NCBI GenBank assembly: GCA_025642065.1
Contig: JAODUP010000226.1
Coordinates: forward strand, 46,001 to 110,000
Source of the DNA: Paralvinella palmiformis
Lineage: Eukaryota; Annelida; Polychaeta; Terebellida; Alvinellidae
DNA length: 64,000 nucleotides
Reading direction: 5' to 3'
Shown here in pieces: positions 44,770 to 59,588 of this stretch. The notes beneath the pieces were generated by a model. The model searched no databases. It saw nothing but the letters and a program-made list of their open reading frames with translations, and had not been told where the DNA came from. The position numbers and the translations under genes were made by a program. Position 1 is the stretch's first letter, and each line of letters starts with the position of its first letter.

Positions 44770-45130
44770 CACATAATTACAAAACTTCTACTGCGCCAAT
44801 AACCTCGAAAATAATCGATCTCAATGGCGCACCTATTACATGGGTTGGGCAAACTCATATTCCAGGTACAGTGCAAAGTTTATCAACAAATGAGCAGATG
44901 GAGTGGAAATTTAGGCAGGATAAGCGAGTCTGAAAAGGTGAGTTTTGAAATGGTGACGGAAAGAACCTGTCCTATTTGATGTAACGTGTTCAGGGAGTGA
45001 ATTCCAAAGAGTAGGGACAGCACGAGTCCCAGCACGAGTTTTAACTCTGGGAACAGACAACAACTGAAAACCAGACGAACGGGAGCTCTCTGGGCTTGGG
45101 TGTTAAAGAAAGCATGAAAAATAGATATGA
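44770..45130. repeat. Dispersed repeat E, fullest copy
   Basis: Head ACTGCGCCAATAACCTCGAA then CTCAATGGCGCACCTATTAC; tail GATAAGCGAGTCTGAAAAGG and GAGTTTTAACTCTGGGAACA. The head recurs at 4160-4260 and the tail at 6985-7215. Confidence 0.65.
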
Positions 45131-45246
45131 AAGTTCCCCAGAAGAAAGAGTTCGATAATGACCCAGATAAGTGCTGCAGATAAATCTAAAAGTGTTAGTG
45201 CTGTGACCTTTACTATAGTAAAAACAACAAAAATAGCACTAAAAAT

Positions 45247-45288
<42 letters not shown>

Positions 45289-45360
45289 GATTTTTTCCTT
45301 TTATTATACAAACACAAGTTGACCTACAATAAAAGCTATGTTGTCATTATTATAAAATAT

Positions 45361-46690
45361 AGAATCTGTAATCAATAGAAATGATCTCACTACTCCAGAA
45401 GAAATTATTGCAACTCTCTCTCGAAGAATAAAGCTTTTAGACTGGTTCAAATATCCTGACAGTCTTTGCTATTACTAGTGTTGTTTCTCTTATGGGAACT
45501 CTTATTGTTGGATAGACTACAGTTTCAGTTGGAAATTTCTAGTAATCAGTTTGGATTTAAAAGTAAACATGGTACAGACATGTGTGTACACTCTCAAGCA
45601 GATAACATAATATTATAATCAACACTCTAGGCCAGTATATATTTGTTATCTTGATTCTTCAAAAGCATTTTATCGTATTAATAATCATTCGTGTCTCTTT
45701 AAGAAACTTATTAAACGTAATATTTATGTTACTTTGATCTGTCTTCTCATATTCTGGTATTGTCAACAAACATTTTGTGTACCTTGAGGTAACCAATTCT
45801 CCCAATTCTTTACTGTGTCTAATGGTGTAAGACAAGGTGGAATTATATCACCTGTGTTGTTTAATAGTTGCAACTTGAATCAGAGTTATATTGGTTGATG
45901 TAGTATGAATGGCATGATCATAAATCATTTAATGCACGCGGATGATACCTGTATCATAGCTCCCTCACCTACAGCTCCCCAGGAACTGTTTGATATCCGT
46001 GCTGACTTCGCTGTTTCAATTTTATTATTTTAGCGATAAAAAGACAAAGCGTATGTGTTTCAAGCCAAATTTACTGAATTGTTTATTTGTACCTACTCTT
46101 TGCCTAAATGATGTACCTCTGACATTCGTGACAAATAACAAATATTTAGGTGTAATTATACATGACAAACATCAGGATAATAATGATATCATGAGATATG
46201 ATAAATCACTTTAGAGGGAAAATGCTTATCAGTCGCTTCAAAACATGTTCCTCCAGTATTAATGGAAAATTATTTAGATCGTTCCTTTGCAATGCCTATG
46301 ACTGTCATTTGTGGTCAACGTATAAACAGTATACATATAAGCGGGTTGTAGTGGCCCTTTAATAATATATACAGAAAGGTATTTGGTATTTTGAGGGGGG
46401 AGAGTGTGTCTACAATTTATATCAATAATAATATTGATTCATTTTGAGGTGGTAGTTCACAAAAACTTTAATTTTTTTTACGTTTAGGTAATACTAACAA
46501 TTTGTTAGTATAATGTATTGTTTCTAGTTTGTTTTATTATCATTCTAGCTCTATGCTAGTGCTAGATGGACGAACATACTCAATTTATAATTTGCTTATA
46601 ATTTGTTATGTGTATTATATATGTCACTGTATCATAATTCATATGTATATGGAATTTTATATACTGAAATAAATTGATTGAATTGAATTT
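45361..46690 (+). mobile_element. Decayed LINE, reverse transcriptase region
   Basis: Broken + strand frames contain FGFKSKHGTDMCV, CYLDSSKAFYRINNHS, SNGVRQGGIISPVLFN, LMHADDTCIIAPSPT (the YxDD box, with His for Tyr) and NKYLGVIIHDKHQDNNDI. Order and spacing fit an RT palm and thumb. Many stops and frameshifts. The 3' end shows a short TTGA/ATTGAATTGAATT repeat at about 46675-46690, as in CR1/L2-like tails. Confidence 0.8.
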
Positions 46691-46814
46691 ACTTCGAAAT
46701 GTGAAATTTCATTTCCCGTCACCTGTAATATATACCTTGATACCGGATATACGGAATATAGAGGCATTGCCTGATTGTTTATTCTGGTCTTGACTGGTAC
46801 ACTTTATTTAAATG

Positions 46815-47165
46815 ATAGCGATCCTGGCAAATTGTATTGATCTGCAAGCCAAAACTTGTCCAACCTAGACTTAAAACTATTTAGTGATGGGCTTTCGATT
46901 ACTTCAGCTGGGAGTGAGTTCCAGTCATTTACGACTCTCTAACTAAAGGCTGACTGTAGAATTACCAATCTAGCATGGTTTTTATCAGCTTCTGGATGTG
47001 TCTTCAGGTGCATGATTCAGAACTTAGGTCGAAGAATATCTTGCTATCTACTCTGTCAATTCCATTTACGATCTTGTATGTCTGCCTCATATCCCCTCTT
47101 CTCCTACGGTGTTACAATGATGGTAATCTTAGGGCTCTTAGGCGCTTATCGTATGCGCGATGCTT
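46815..47165 (-). mobile_element. LINE C-terminal fragment
   Basis: The - strand reads YDKRLRALRLPSL, stop, HRRRRGDMRQTYKIVNG and later SPSLNSFKSRLDKFW: the typical region after the RT thumb of non-LTR elements ('LRLPSL.YRR.RGDM...YKI'). One internal stop and a frameshift are visible. Adjacent to, and broken by, SINE-A. Confidence 0.75.
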
Positions 47166-47175
47166 CAACTCTGGT

Positions 47176-47348
47176 GGCGCCTCCATGTTCTAACGGTAGC
47201 GTGTTGGAGCACAGATCACTACCACCCATGTTCGAATCTCGGCGTGGGCATATCTGAAAGGTTCGTTACCTTTGGAGGTCACTTGGTCCATTTAGCCTAC
47301 CATGTCCACAAAAAGTGGCCGTAAAACATCAATTATCATCATCGTCAG
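47176..47348 (+). repeat. SINE-A with 7-bp target-site duplication
   Basis: GGCGCCTCCATGTTCTAACG head, ATGTTCGAATC B box, GTAAAACATCAATTATCATC tail. CTCTGGT occurs at 47169-47175 and again at 47349-47355. Confidence 0.85.
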
Positions 47349-47823
47349 CTCTGGTATTACTTTGTAACAGTATCATTATGATACAATAAAGAAGCCTTCA
47401 GAATTATGAAAACCATCATAAACTCTACACACTCATTTTGCATAACACAAATCATTATCACCACAGCAGATCGTAGATTGAAATATAATAACTTAACAAA
47501 AATAATGTTTGTAAATGATTTTAAGAGAAACTTAGGCAAGTTATTCTGTATCCAAAGGATGATTAAAATTTCTAATATATAATTTCTAATTCTGTACAAA
47601 TGTTAGTAATATAAAAGATTTTTACTGGTAGTAATTTAATATTGATGAAATAGTGATCGTATACTGGTCAAACGACTGGCATTGCTATACCACAATGTAA
47701 GAGTGATTTTCAACAAAGTTAAATAAGTAACTGTCACACAATAGTTTATGTAATATAACCAGCATTTTGTGGCGATCATATTTATTTCAGCAAACGTCAT
47801 TTCAGTTAATTACAAATAGTGCA

Positions 47824-47825
<2 letters not shown>

Positions 47826-47877
<52 letters not shown>
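47826..47877 (+). repeat. (TA)n microsatellite
   Basis: About 26 TA units. Other AT/TA runs of 25 bp or more start near 9345, 16240, 22057, 35620, 44060, 44226, 48150, 50636, 51280 and 55500. Confidence 0.93.
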
Positions 47878-47881
<4 letters not shown>

Positions 47882-48146
47882 TTGTTAATACTAATATTTG
47901 TATATATTGCACTTCACAAAATATCGCAAAAATCTCAAAATGCTCTTACGAAACAAAAGGGTCATTAGGTCAAGCAACAGTGCTGACATCCGCCGGCAAA
48001 ACACACACACACACACACACAAATATTTCTTTTGACACAATCACCAGATGGCAGCACATTAAGCAACACTGCTGACAGCCCTAAAATAGTTTCAGCTCTC
48101 AGACAAAGCTCGTGCAGCTTTAGCCAGCGATTTTAGTCCATAAGTA

Positions 48147-48191
<45 letters not shown>

Positions 48192-49229
48192 CTAGATGGT
48201 TAGTGGGGCCTATGTGAAGACAGTTATTTAGCTACATAGGTCCCCCAATTTGCACAAATGAATAATTGTTAATGGTTAAAATATAAATTGTAAAAATATG
48301 TAAGTGTAAATTGGAAAATAATTTCATTGTTATTGTCAATGCCCTATTCGTTATTGTGACGCATTTTGACGCCACCAGAAGTCGCCATTTTGTTTGAGAC
48401 GTTCCCTATACATTTACTTATTTCGTGTTAATATGTGTATAAAACGGCATGTCGCTTTTTGTGTATTTACATCGAACATCTGCCAAACTACGTACAATGT
48501 ATGGGATATCGTACTTTTCGCATATTTCACAATTAAACAATTTGATGGCTGGTGATGGGTTAAATATATTTTAATTTGATTTTGAATAGTGGCAGAGTGG
48601 TATAAAATAAGGGATCTACCTGGACGTCCTTGTCTTAATAATCACGTTTTTAATAATTTGTTTAAAGAAATGAGCAATATTTTACCTGGGCGAGGGAAAC
48701 ACTGTAACTGAAACTTGTAAGCCAAGTGAAGGTAATTAAAATATATTGTTTTTATACAGTATTTATGATTGTTTTAAGATTCTACAGTAGATACACTATA
48801 TATACATTTTAGAATATAAAATATTCATTTAAATACTAAATATTTTTTTTTAAACTAACAAAAATTCAACCCAAATTAGTGTCCTCTAGATCAATAAAGG
48901 TCAAAGCATTATTGTACAAAAACAGCCGATCGTCTAATATTTCATGCTGCGTCACGCCATATTAATATTCGAGGACGTACGGTCTTAATTATATAATATT
49001 AGTTAGAATTTCAAATGCAATATTTTGATGATGCTAAATAGTGTATTACTTAGCGATAACATATACCAATATAGTATACATTATTAACATTAAATAATAA
49101 GTAACAAAAAGTTACACAATTTAATTTATTAATGAATTTGCGCCATTTATCATGGAATAAATAGAGGATTGTTAAAGGAAGGTCTCACCAAGATGGCGGC
49201 CCAGTGACATCAACCAAACACGGCCACAC

Positions 49230-49260
<31 letters not shown>

Positions 49261-49773
49261 GGGGAGGGAGATCAGTGACTATAAGCCAGGAAATCGATGT
49301 CTGGTGTCATATGATTAAGGCATATACGTTTTGTGAACAAAACATGGAAAGGTATTGTGGAAACCATGTGCCGGATTTTTATTTGTTATCGTTAAGTAAA
49401 TTCGCATTTTAATAATAATGATTATCACGTAACTTCTACATACTAGTCTACTTTTTTGCAATTCTTAGTGCACATTTTAACATTATTTCTCGTTATACTG
49501 GATCTACATAAAGTTAAATTATTAAATTTAATCTGCAGGTTTTCGGGAAACCTATGAATGTTCATTTGTCTATTTTTTATATATTGATTTCACAATGCAG
49601 CCACGCTTTAACACGAATCATGCTCTTTTTGGTTCAAATAACACGAACAACTTTTCTTGTGTGCACGCGGATGAAGGTCCTCCCCCCCCCTCCCCCCCAT
49701 CATATGTCACATGACATTCTCGGATTCCCCAAACCCACTGATACCACGAATCGCTACTCAAACCTCCCCCCCC

Positions 49774-49804
<31 letters not shown>

Positions 49805-50630
49805 ACCCAAAAACCCAGAGCATACCAGGACAATGAATAATCTAACGCAATTTGAATAAGGAAAGATTTTTAGTTTTAAAATAATAACCAATCAAATAGC
49901 AGAAACCGGTATCCCTCACTCACTTCTAGTCATAGGTTCCGGTGGCGCAGCGTATTGAGCGATCAAGGAACTAATGAATACTCATCAAAGTGAACAGTAT
50001 GTCAGACTTGGAAATAGCCAGGCATTTCTAACCGAGTTAAAAAGTCAACCTGCAATAAGATTAAACGGCTGGAAGGGGAAGGGGATTTCCTTCTAGGAAT
50101 TGCTACTAAACCGTTTGGTTTCCCTTTCCGTTTGTTCGCAGAGTGATGCCGCGTAGTGATTGATGAGAGAACTAACAAAGGGGAAGGTCATGTCGTAAAT
50201 GATGACGTCAGATACTGACTCCATGTTATATTTAGCGGTAAGCTTCAAACATGTTTTGATAAAACATTAACTACAATTGTTATCTGACAGCTGTAACCAT
50301 TCATGATTTAAATAACAGCTACTTTACTTAAACACAATGAAGCCTTAACAGGGTTACCTGGTTTGGCCGTTTTATAAATATACATTATTACATTAATTCA
50401 TACAATTTATGTAAGTATGATCCAGATAGTGTTCTAATAATATAAATATCCTCATCGGTGACCGATGATTTAACAGAAATGAACTAGATTTGATCGATCT
50501 TGCTGTTACTATATAAAATATAAACGTTTTAGAGGTTCTAAACAGTATTCGTACGAACGTCTGTACATTTTACACAAGAATAACTGATTATATTATGGGT
50601 TTTCATTTCAATCTTTGCCACATAATAAAC

Positions 50631-50667
<37 letters not shown>

Positions 50668-50765
50668 ACATTTAGTGTTACAGTGTTAGTAGAAGCAACT
50701 AGCAGTAAATGTATGTGTTTTTAATCAGTTAATAAATTGCTCTAATTTGCTGGTCCACAGACTGA

Positions 50766-53080
<2,315 letters not shown>

Positions 53081-53239
53081 CTGAAGAAAACCCCAGATGC
53101 CATCGTGTTATATTATACATGGAAGATGTTATTATTGATATTAAATACAACTATTTTCTTGTATGATTTCCCAAACAAAAAGCCACACAAGAATGAAAAT
53201 ATGGTTTATAATGAAATAATGCAAAACTAGAAATTTTGA

Positions 53240-53580
53240 TACAGACATACATACATAGAAATATACACACTTACATACGTATGTACATACATAAATACTC
53301 CTATACATACATACATGTCATCATGCGTCTCCCTCATTTGATGTTGCCAGCCACGTTAAAAACTCCCATTTCGGCCATTATTATTATACATACAAACTTA
53401 CATACAAAAATAAACATACATAAAAACATGTATATGTACAAATGCATACATACACATATATACATGTATATATAATACATACATACATGCGTACATACCT
53501 ACCTGCACATAGATATATAAACATACATATTTACAATTAATACATACCATACATACATACATACATACATACACATAGAG
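53240..53580 (+). repeat. ACAT-rich degenerate satellite
   Basis: ACATACAT-type tetranucleotide runs interrupted by unique stretches, for example at 53240-53320, 53390-53520 and 53545-53575. Confidence 0.8.
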
Positions 53581-53584
53581 AGCC

Positions 53585-53750
53585 TTGCAATGGGACAGTA
53601 AGTAGTTAGAGCATTGTGTTGCAAACTTCCAGTTTGTGGGTTCGAAATATTTAGTTTGTGGGATTTATTTCCCTTGACAGACGTCTCTTGACCATATTTC
53701 CCAAGTATGACCAGTACCAAGACTAAATAACTCAACTTAAATCACACTTG
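53585..53750 (+). repeat. tRNA-derived SINE-B
   Basis: AGTAGTTAGAGCATTGTGTT, GTGGGTTCGAAAT (B box), GTTTGTGGGATTTATTTCCC and AATAACTCAACTTAAATCAC. Confidence 0.7.
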
Positions 53751-53794
53751 AGTTATGACGTAATACCGGAAATGTCGACATCAACATTAAAAAT

Positions 53795-53905
53795 GTTATT
53801 TTGATACTTAATTTGTTTCAGATACTATATTTGTTTCAGATGCTATATTTGTTTCAGATACTTAATTTGTTTCAGATACTATATTTGTTTCAGATACTTA
53901 ATTTG
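53795..53905 (+). repeat. Short tandem repeat of ATACTTAATTTGTTTCAG type
   Basis: About six units of 17-18 bp, TTTGTTTCAGATACT(T)A(A/T), alternating two variants. Each unit contains TTTGTTTCAG, a perfect 3' splice-site look-alike on +. Confidence 0.85.
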
Positions 53906-53922
53906 CATTAAAATCTAAGTTT

Positions 53923-54039
53923 TCAGTTTATATCCAGATTTATACTCTCCCAGCTAATCCTAGGATCTTTACAGTCAAAGAAACCATTATCTTTTTCCTC
54001 ATATGATGGATAATCATCTAATTTATCATCAGACATCAT
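53923..54039 (-). CDS. Small acidic ORF, possible exon or terminal tail
   Basis: 38 codons from ATG ATG to TGA: MMSDDKLDDYPSYEEKDNGF then FDCKDPRISWESINLDIN. The biased, low-repeat composition and YPSYEE motif look like a cytoplasmic tail and differ from the surrounding AT-rich repeats. Stops lie just upstream. It could be the 3' end of a neighbouring paralogue or chance. Confidence 0.25.
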   Translation of the reverse strand: MMSDDKLDDYPSYEEKDNGFFDCKDPRISWESINLDIN

Positions 54040-55480
54040 TCATTACCCAACCACGATAACATAATCCAGAACATTGAATGAGAAGTAATTAGTATAGACA
54101 TTAATGGTAATTACATATGAATTGTTATTTTATGGTCACAAGTTTTAAAGGAAAGAAAGAGCTGGATTTTGTTGTAAATTGTCAACACCCAGAGATTTCA
54201 GTCATTTCAGTCACTTATTTTCAGGATAATGTTACCCTTTTCATTGTTCTGATCAGGCAAGCCAAGAATGTATTTCCAACTGAAAAACTGTCATATACTT
54301 CTTTGGGTCTTTTTTTAAAATAATTTTAGAGATTCTATCAAGGCCAATGATGACGTTTAAGTGACATTTATTGGAGGGTCCTCTTTCCGCATTCACAATT
54401 TGTTTCAGATTCGCAAATAAATAAATTCTATAACAAAGAAATGTCTGTGAAGAGGACGATTTCAAGGGGGTAGGGGGGGGGGTGAAATTTTGGGATACTA
54501 GTTCTAACTGATAATGACGACCGGAAGGTTTTTATTCTATTCTGTGTTGATTTAGGAACAAAAATAAAATAACTTTCTCGGCCTTAAATTCCTTTGGTCT
54601 ATAACAACAACAACTCTGTGTCGGTTTAGTTTTTAAATTATAAATAAAAATACTAAATAATTCACGTTGACTAAGAATTGTTCTGTTTGTAGTAAACATT
54701 TTCTGACCTATCTGTGCCATGAAGCCTCAACAATGATAAATCTTAAAACACACTGATACCATGTTGACAGTAGAAATTTTCCATGTTTGCGTGGCTCTTG
54801 CTTGTGGGTCGACTACTTAACTGTTTGGGGGGACGAGGGAGGGGCGGGGGGGTTCCAGTACTTTACTCCAGCTAAAATCTCTCAAGTATGGTTTAAAGTT
54901 GAGGTACATTACACGTGAAGCTTAGTTCCGCAGATTAAACGTATAACTTCAGCCTAAGGTTATTATATAACAAAAACATACTCGTGTATCAATGGCTGTG
55001 TCGTAATGACAGAAATTGGATTAAATGTTCACGACCTTAGTCACTTATAGTAGTAACCAATCAAAAGTAATACACTTAGCAGTATTGAGTAAGTTGAAAG
55101 TAGCCATATCTTTTTACATTAATCCTTTAGATGGAGTCTTTCTAACAACACTTTCTAGACATGGCTTTAGTCAACTCATTGCCATTATCAACCACCAGGT
55201 GTCGCTATATACCGCCTTAACTTGAGTTTATTCTCTTGTTAGCGCGGTTAGAAAACATTCATGACGGGAGGGTGGGGAACTTTTAGTCTGATGGCGTTGA
55301 TTTTAGCAGAATAAATCAGTAAGAGAGATGTCACAACGTTGTACTATCTCTATCTATCATTTTAGTATCTATTATGAGTGTTAGAATGTCACCTCACACA
55401 AAGGTCAGTGTCATAATAAAGACGATTAAATCACTGATTGTCGCTCAAGTTATCATTTCACGTAAAAAACGCTTAACATT

Positions 55481-55527
<47 letters not shown>

Positions 55528-55594
55528 CAATAGATGATTCATATTTTCAGTCACGTGACTTAAGTTGTTATTTAACTAATATATCTTTAGGAGG

Positions 55595-55745
55595 TTCAGA
55601 TGGCGGAATTGTAACAGGACTGCGCTACAAACCTCTAGATTGTGGGTTTGAATCCGACTGAGAACTGTGTCCCCTGAGAGTTGTTACCTGTCAATGTTAT
55701 GTTCAACGTGTGACCAGTACTGAAGTGAACCAACTCAACTCAATT
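55595..55745 (+). repeat. tRNA-derived SINE-B
   Basis: GGACTGCGCTACAAACCTCT, TGTGGGTTTGAATCC, TGTGACCAGTACTGAAGTGA and CAACTCAACTCAATT. Confidence 0.7.
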
Positions 55746-56726
55746 AATATATTTAAATCATGTTATGACACAACGACATTGAACATGATGATATCAAAAT
55801 TATATGATGTTGTTGTTGTTGTTATATAAAAGGAGCGAGCTAAATGACATTCTTTTGTCGATATGTTGCTATACTCAACTCACTCATTGACTGACTCACG
55901 ATAGAATAAAACCTCCCATTCAATGTCTATAGATCAAAACTAAATTAAGCTCAGTTCGGTAATTACCTGTCCAAATGATTTTATGATTAAAAATAAATAA
56001 ATTCAAGGATCTGGCTCTTTCAATAATAAATTATTTTACTGATTCAACCATCCAAAAACTTATCAACAAACCGCAGATAAGTTGTTTAAAAGACTCAGTT
56101 TAAACATTATTTATTAAAAGACTCGTTTAGCGAGTTTAGAGCGAGAAAAACCCTGTTCCAAACGAAGCGTAACTCGTTAAAATACGAAGTGGAAATATTT
56201 CCTATTTTTTATATAATACAGGTTTGTCTACTCAAAAACTCTACTTTATCCGTCATTCACACGACGTTAGTGTTGTACCTTTGTTAGGTAATGTTGGTAG
56301 TAACAATTTACATGGATGGTTGATTTCCTCCCACGCCACTACGATACCTGTTTGTGTCTCGACAGAACCTGAATTACCAAGTTAGCGTCAGTTTAGGAAA
56401 ACATCCAGGTACGCAGTAATAACGGAGAGTGGTGGTGGCGGTGATGGTGGTGCGGTTGGGGGGAGGAGAAGGGGGGGGGGGGATTACAAGTAAGTGGATT
56501 GGGAGATAGTTTTTCCAGATGTTAAAGATGTGAACTCAAGATATCTGTTATCACGTAATACAATATTTCGCTCCATTCAATTAATACCGTGTAAGTAATG
56601 AATATGGTTTGTTTTCAGAACGATCCAGGTTTTATACTCCTGTGGTGGTTAGTTGTACAGGATCAATGTTGTCTTATTATTAACTTAGGTTAGGGCAGTA
56701 ATGAAACGTTCTAACAATATGATATA

Positions 56727-57305
56727 CAGCACACCCTCTTTATAACCCCACAGTTGGGATCTGAAAATGGGGCGTTGTAAAGAGGGTGGCATTCTAAAGA
56801 GGTCTGACCTAGAAAAAATATTATTAATTCACAACACGACATATTGTGTTTATCTACTTTGTTTAGTTGAATATGAATATTAATGCATATTAATTAACAA
56901 CGCTACTCACACTTCCATTCACACAAACATAAATTAGTATTTGGTAAAAAAATGCCATCAACAAAGTTTTTGTTTGCTTTGGGAGATAATTGGAAGACGC
57001 TGAGTGATAATTGTATGTGATAACAAACTTCCTTAAAAATATCGCCGATATTAGGCTTTGTGTAGTATGTATTGAAATGGCTTTGTGTATTCAATTTAGT
57101 AATTACTTTTATGTAGTACTTTTACCCAGCGTGTGAAATAAAGAGAGAAATGACAGATTGGGACCTGCTATTTGTTTGCGATAACCGAATAACGAGAGAC
57201 CTTATAAAGAGGATGCTATAATGGATAGAAATCCGTACTTAGTGTTCTCTTGGCGCTAAGCGAGAATGGCGGTATAAAGAGTAGGATAATATAGAAGGTG
57301 TACTG
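56727..57305. mobile_element. Pogo-like MITE, third family
   Basis: TA-flanked, ends CAGCACACCCTCTTTATA and (inverted) CAGTACACCTTCTATAT. 579 bp. Sub-terminal GTATAAAGAG / TATAAAGAGG motifs recur at the right end, as in pogo-like elements. Confidence 0.65.
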
Positions 57306-57374
57306 TATATACGTCCTATTAACGTTAATAAATAGTTAGGAAAGAAACATTTCTGTGATATAAATAACCAAACT

Positions 57375-57452
57375 CGGGCGAATTAGCTCAGTAATAGGAT
57401 ATATTTTTGCTAAAAGTGGGAGATTCTCGGTTCGAAGCCACCTATTTCCTAC
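57375..57452 (+). pseudogene. tRNA-like sequence (pseudo-tRNA or SINE head)
   Basis: GGGCGAATTAGCTCAGTAAT has a good A box, and CGGTTCGAAGCC a good B box, correctly spaced, with a TTTTGCTAAAA anticodon-like loop between. The 3' side does not pair with GGGCGAA, so it is not an intact tRNA. Confidence 0.45.
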
Positions 57453-58358
57453 TGATCTCTTAGACACTGCATTATCTAGATCCATAAAGTAAACATAAAT
57501 ATAAAATTTAGACTAAAATGAATATCTACAGAAAGATGAATTATTTCTAAAATAAATGATGACTCATCTTTTAGTTTGTTGTCATTACTATTTAATTAGT
57601 AATGTATCAATCCGAGTGGCTGTATATTATTAATTATTATATAATAACTTAACCAACGCTGATTGGACTTTCTGAGAATCTTCAGCAAAGGTGTCGATAA
57701 TTACAGGGAAGATATCTTAATTAATGAAGTATTACAAGTTTTAGTTTATCTTCATCTTAAAGCTACATCGATCAATGGAAAGTAATTAATTATGTGAAAG
57801 TATAATATCAATGGTAATTAATTAGCCAGATTTCTCCCCAAATAAGTCATTTATATTTTTATGTTTGCGCTGATAATATATTTTCTCGGCATGTCACACA
57901 CAATATACAAAAACGTTATACAACAATAGTGATCAATAGAGATCAATAGTAAACTGTATGTCTTTTTCTTTCATTTAGAGGCATAACTCGTAGCCTTCTA
58001 GCACAAGTGTCAGATTAATGCGCAATGTGTGTGTGTGTGTGTTAGTTATACGTAATACTTATAATAAATATTACAATAATGTAATAGAAAACACCTAGAC
58101 TCAAACTTCACAGTAATGAATGCGATAATTCACGATCAAAAATGAAATATGAAATACAAACATTCACAAAAGCATGCATACACCTCCTTATACAGACAGA
58201 CAATCAGACAGACAGGCAGGCAGGCAGACAAGCACGTACATACAACATAAACACAAACATGCCTAAATTCACGAACATAAATCAACGTCTACCTGTTCTC
58301 AAACAGACAATAACCCAGCTAAGTAACGTCAATCAAATTTGATATTGAAGTCACTCAC

Positions 58359-58365
58359 CTTCCAT
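58359..58365 (-). CDS. Possible first coding exon (Met-Glu-) of a - strand gene
   Basis: On the - strand ACCATGGAAG is followed by donor GTGAGT (58358-58353). Strong Kozak context, phase 1, so it could precede the phase-1 sushi exon about 5.3 kb away. No signal-peptide exon was found between them, so the link is only a possibility. Confidence 0.25.
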
Positions 58366-59209
58366 GGTTCGTCTTATGTGGTTCTCGCCATAAAATCAGT
58401 TGTACTGGCACTTATCATACTAAACTCACGGCTACGTTCTGTATTTAAACACCGCACAGGAAAAACATAGAAAACAAAACTACGGATATATATATATATT
58501 GTCCCAGTCTGCATTCTGTGCCATCCAATAGTGTAGACCGTCAGACGTGTGCCATATATTACAATGTCAATGAATAGTGATATATCTCGGGTGACTTAAA
58601 ACATACTGTCTGCAACTTTTTATGTTTTTGTTTTGCTGTCTGTAGTGCGCTGTCCTACTTGGACGTCCCGCGATTGGTTCCTTACATATTCTGACTTATA
58701 TCAGCTTCATAATCAATACGTCAGAGAAGCGAAAAATGGATATCAGGTGTACTGTACCTCACTGTCATAAAAAATTGTCCAGAAAACTCCGCAAATGTGA
58801 CAAGAATATGATCTGATAAAAGTACTCCCACTCCCTCCGATGCTTAATTACCAATTTGCTCCGATGTCACGGTCAGATTTCGCGTTGTTTCCCAGTGTAT
58901 CGGTATCCCGTATCTATCTATTTCCTGTTTTGTTGCTCTGCCATCGGCCTTCGTGTAATTGATATAGCATCGATAACCACATCAGAGTATTTCCACCTGA
59001 TTTCTCTACACAAACACTCTGAGTGTATACAACGTTCGTAACTCTGGTTTGGAGGCCAGCAGCGTGCTGACTCGTCAGAGATCTGTTGTGAATGATTTCT
59101 TCGGTAGGTCAAATATCTGGGTACACGCAGCGACCAAAACACCGAAGACTACGACCAACAGAAGTGGTGTTAATAGTGTCAGTAGTAGACTACCTCAGAG
59201 CTTCTGACA

Positions 59210-59254
<45 letters not shown>

Positions 59255-59276
59255 GTGTGTGTGTCTGTGTGTGTGT
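59210..59276 (+). repeat. (GT)n microsatellite beside the inverted-repeat arm
   Basis: About 65 bp of GT with two interruptions, ending 15 bp before the left inverted-repeat arm. Confidence 0.92.
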
Positions 59277-59290
59277 ACTAGAGCGGTAAG

Positions 59291-59588
59291 AGCGAAGCAG
59301 CACGGTGTTTAAGTATAAAGCGAATACCAAATAAGTAGTTTCCATTCAACCGACTACTACTGCTAGCCATTATAATAATTCTTTGACTATAGAACCTCTG
59401 GCAAACCTTTATGATCCTAAATTTAAATATTCATCACAACTAAATTAAGTGCACTCTGCCTATAAATATACTTATAGAATAAACGTAAATTTCCCTCTTA
59501 ATGAAACATTGAAAATTAAAATCAAATCACTTATAATAGTCAGTTTCTATCATTAAATTGGTATAACTTAATTATTGATTATACATCC
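59291..59588 (+). repeat. Long inverted repeat, left arm
   Basis: Reads AGCGAAGCAGCACGGTGTTT and onward; the reverse complement of the window's last 250 bp matches closely (AGCGAAGCAACACAGTGTTT start). This arm carries an extra segment of roughly 27 bp after CCTAAATTT. Homology fades near ATTATTGATT at the inner edge. Confidence 0.85.

Larger units (their letters stand above)
42240..50765. other. Intergenic region between convergent DNAI4 and sushi genes
   Basis: AT-rich. Contains repeat E (44770-45130), a decayed LINE (45361-46690), a LINE C-terminal fragment (46815-47165), SINE-A (47176-47348), many (AT)n/(AC)n tracts and a possible inverted-repeat element (48360-49225). 42300-44000 and 49300-50600 hold nothing I can name. 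Confidence 0.55.
53081..59290. other. Region 5' of the sushi exon; no secure gene
   Basis: Holds ACAT-rich satellite, SINE-B copies (53585, 55595), a pogo-like MITE (56727-57305), a tRNA-like sequence (57375) and a (GT)n tract. Missing 5' exons of the sushi gene should lie here, or the gene is partial. 58600-59200 is noticeably less AT-rich than its surroundings. Confidence 0.5.

Noticed and set aside
56270..56420. - strand fragments resembling a degenerate CCP module (Cys...PNKGTTLTSCE)
   Set aside because: Only two cysteines, no Trp or second half, and no matching splice sites in phase 1; probably chance.
58737..58817. Cys/His-containing 26-codon ORF (MDIRCTVPHCHKK...)
   Set aside because: Too short, no splice context, not a full zinc-binding motif.
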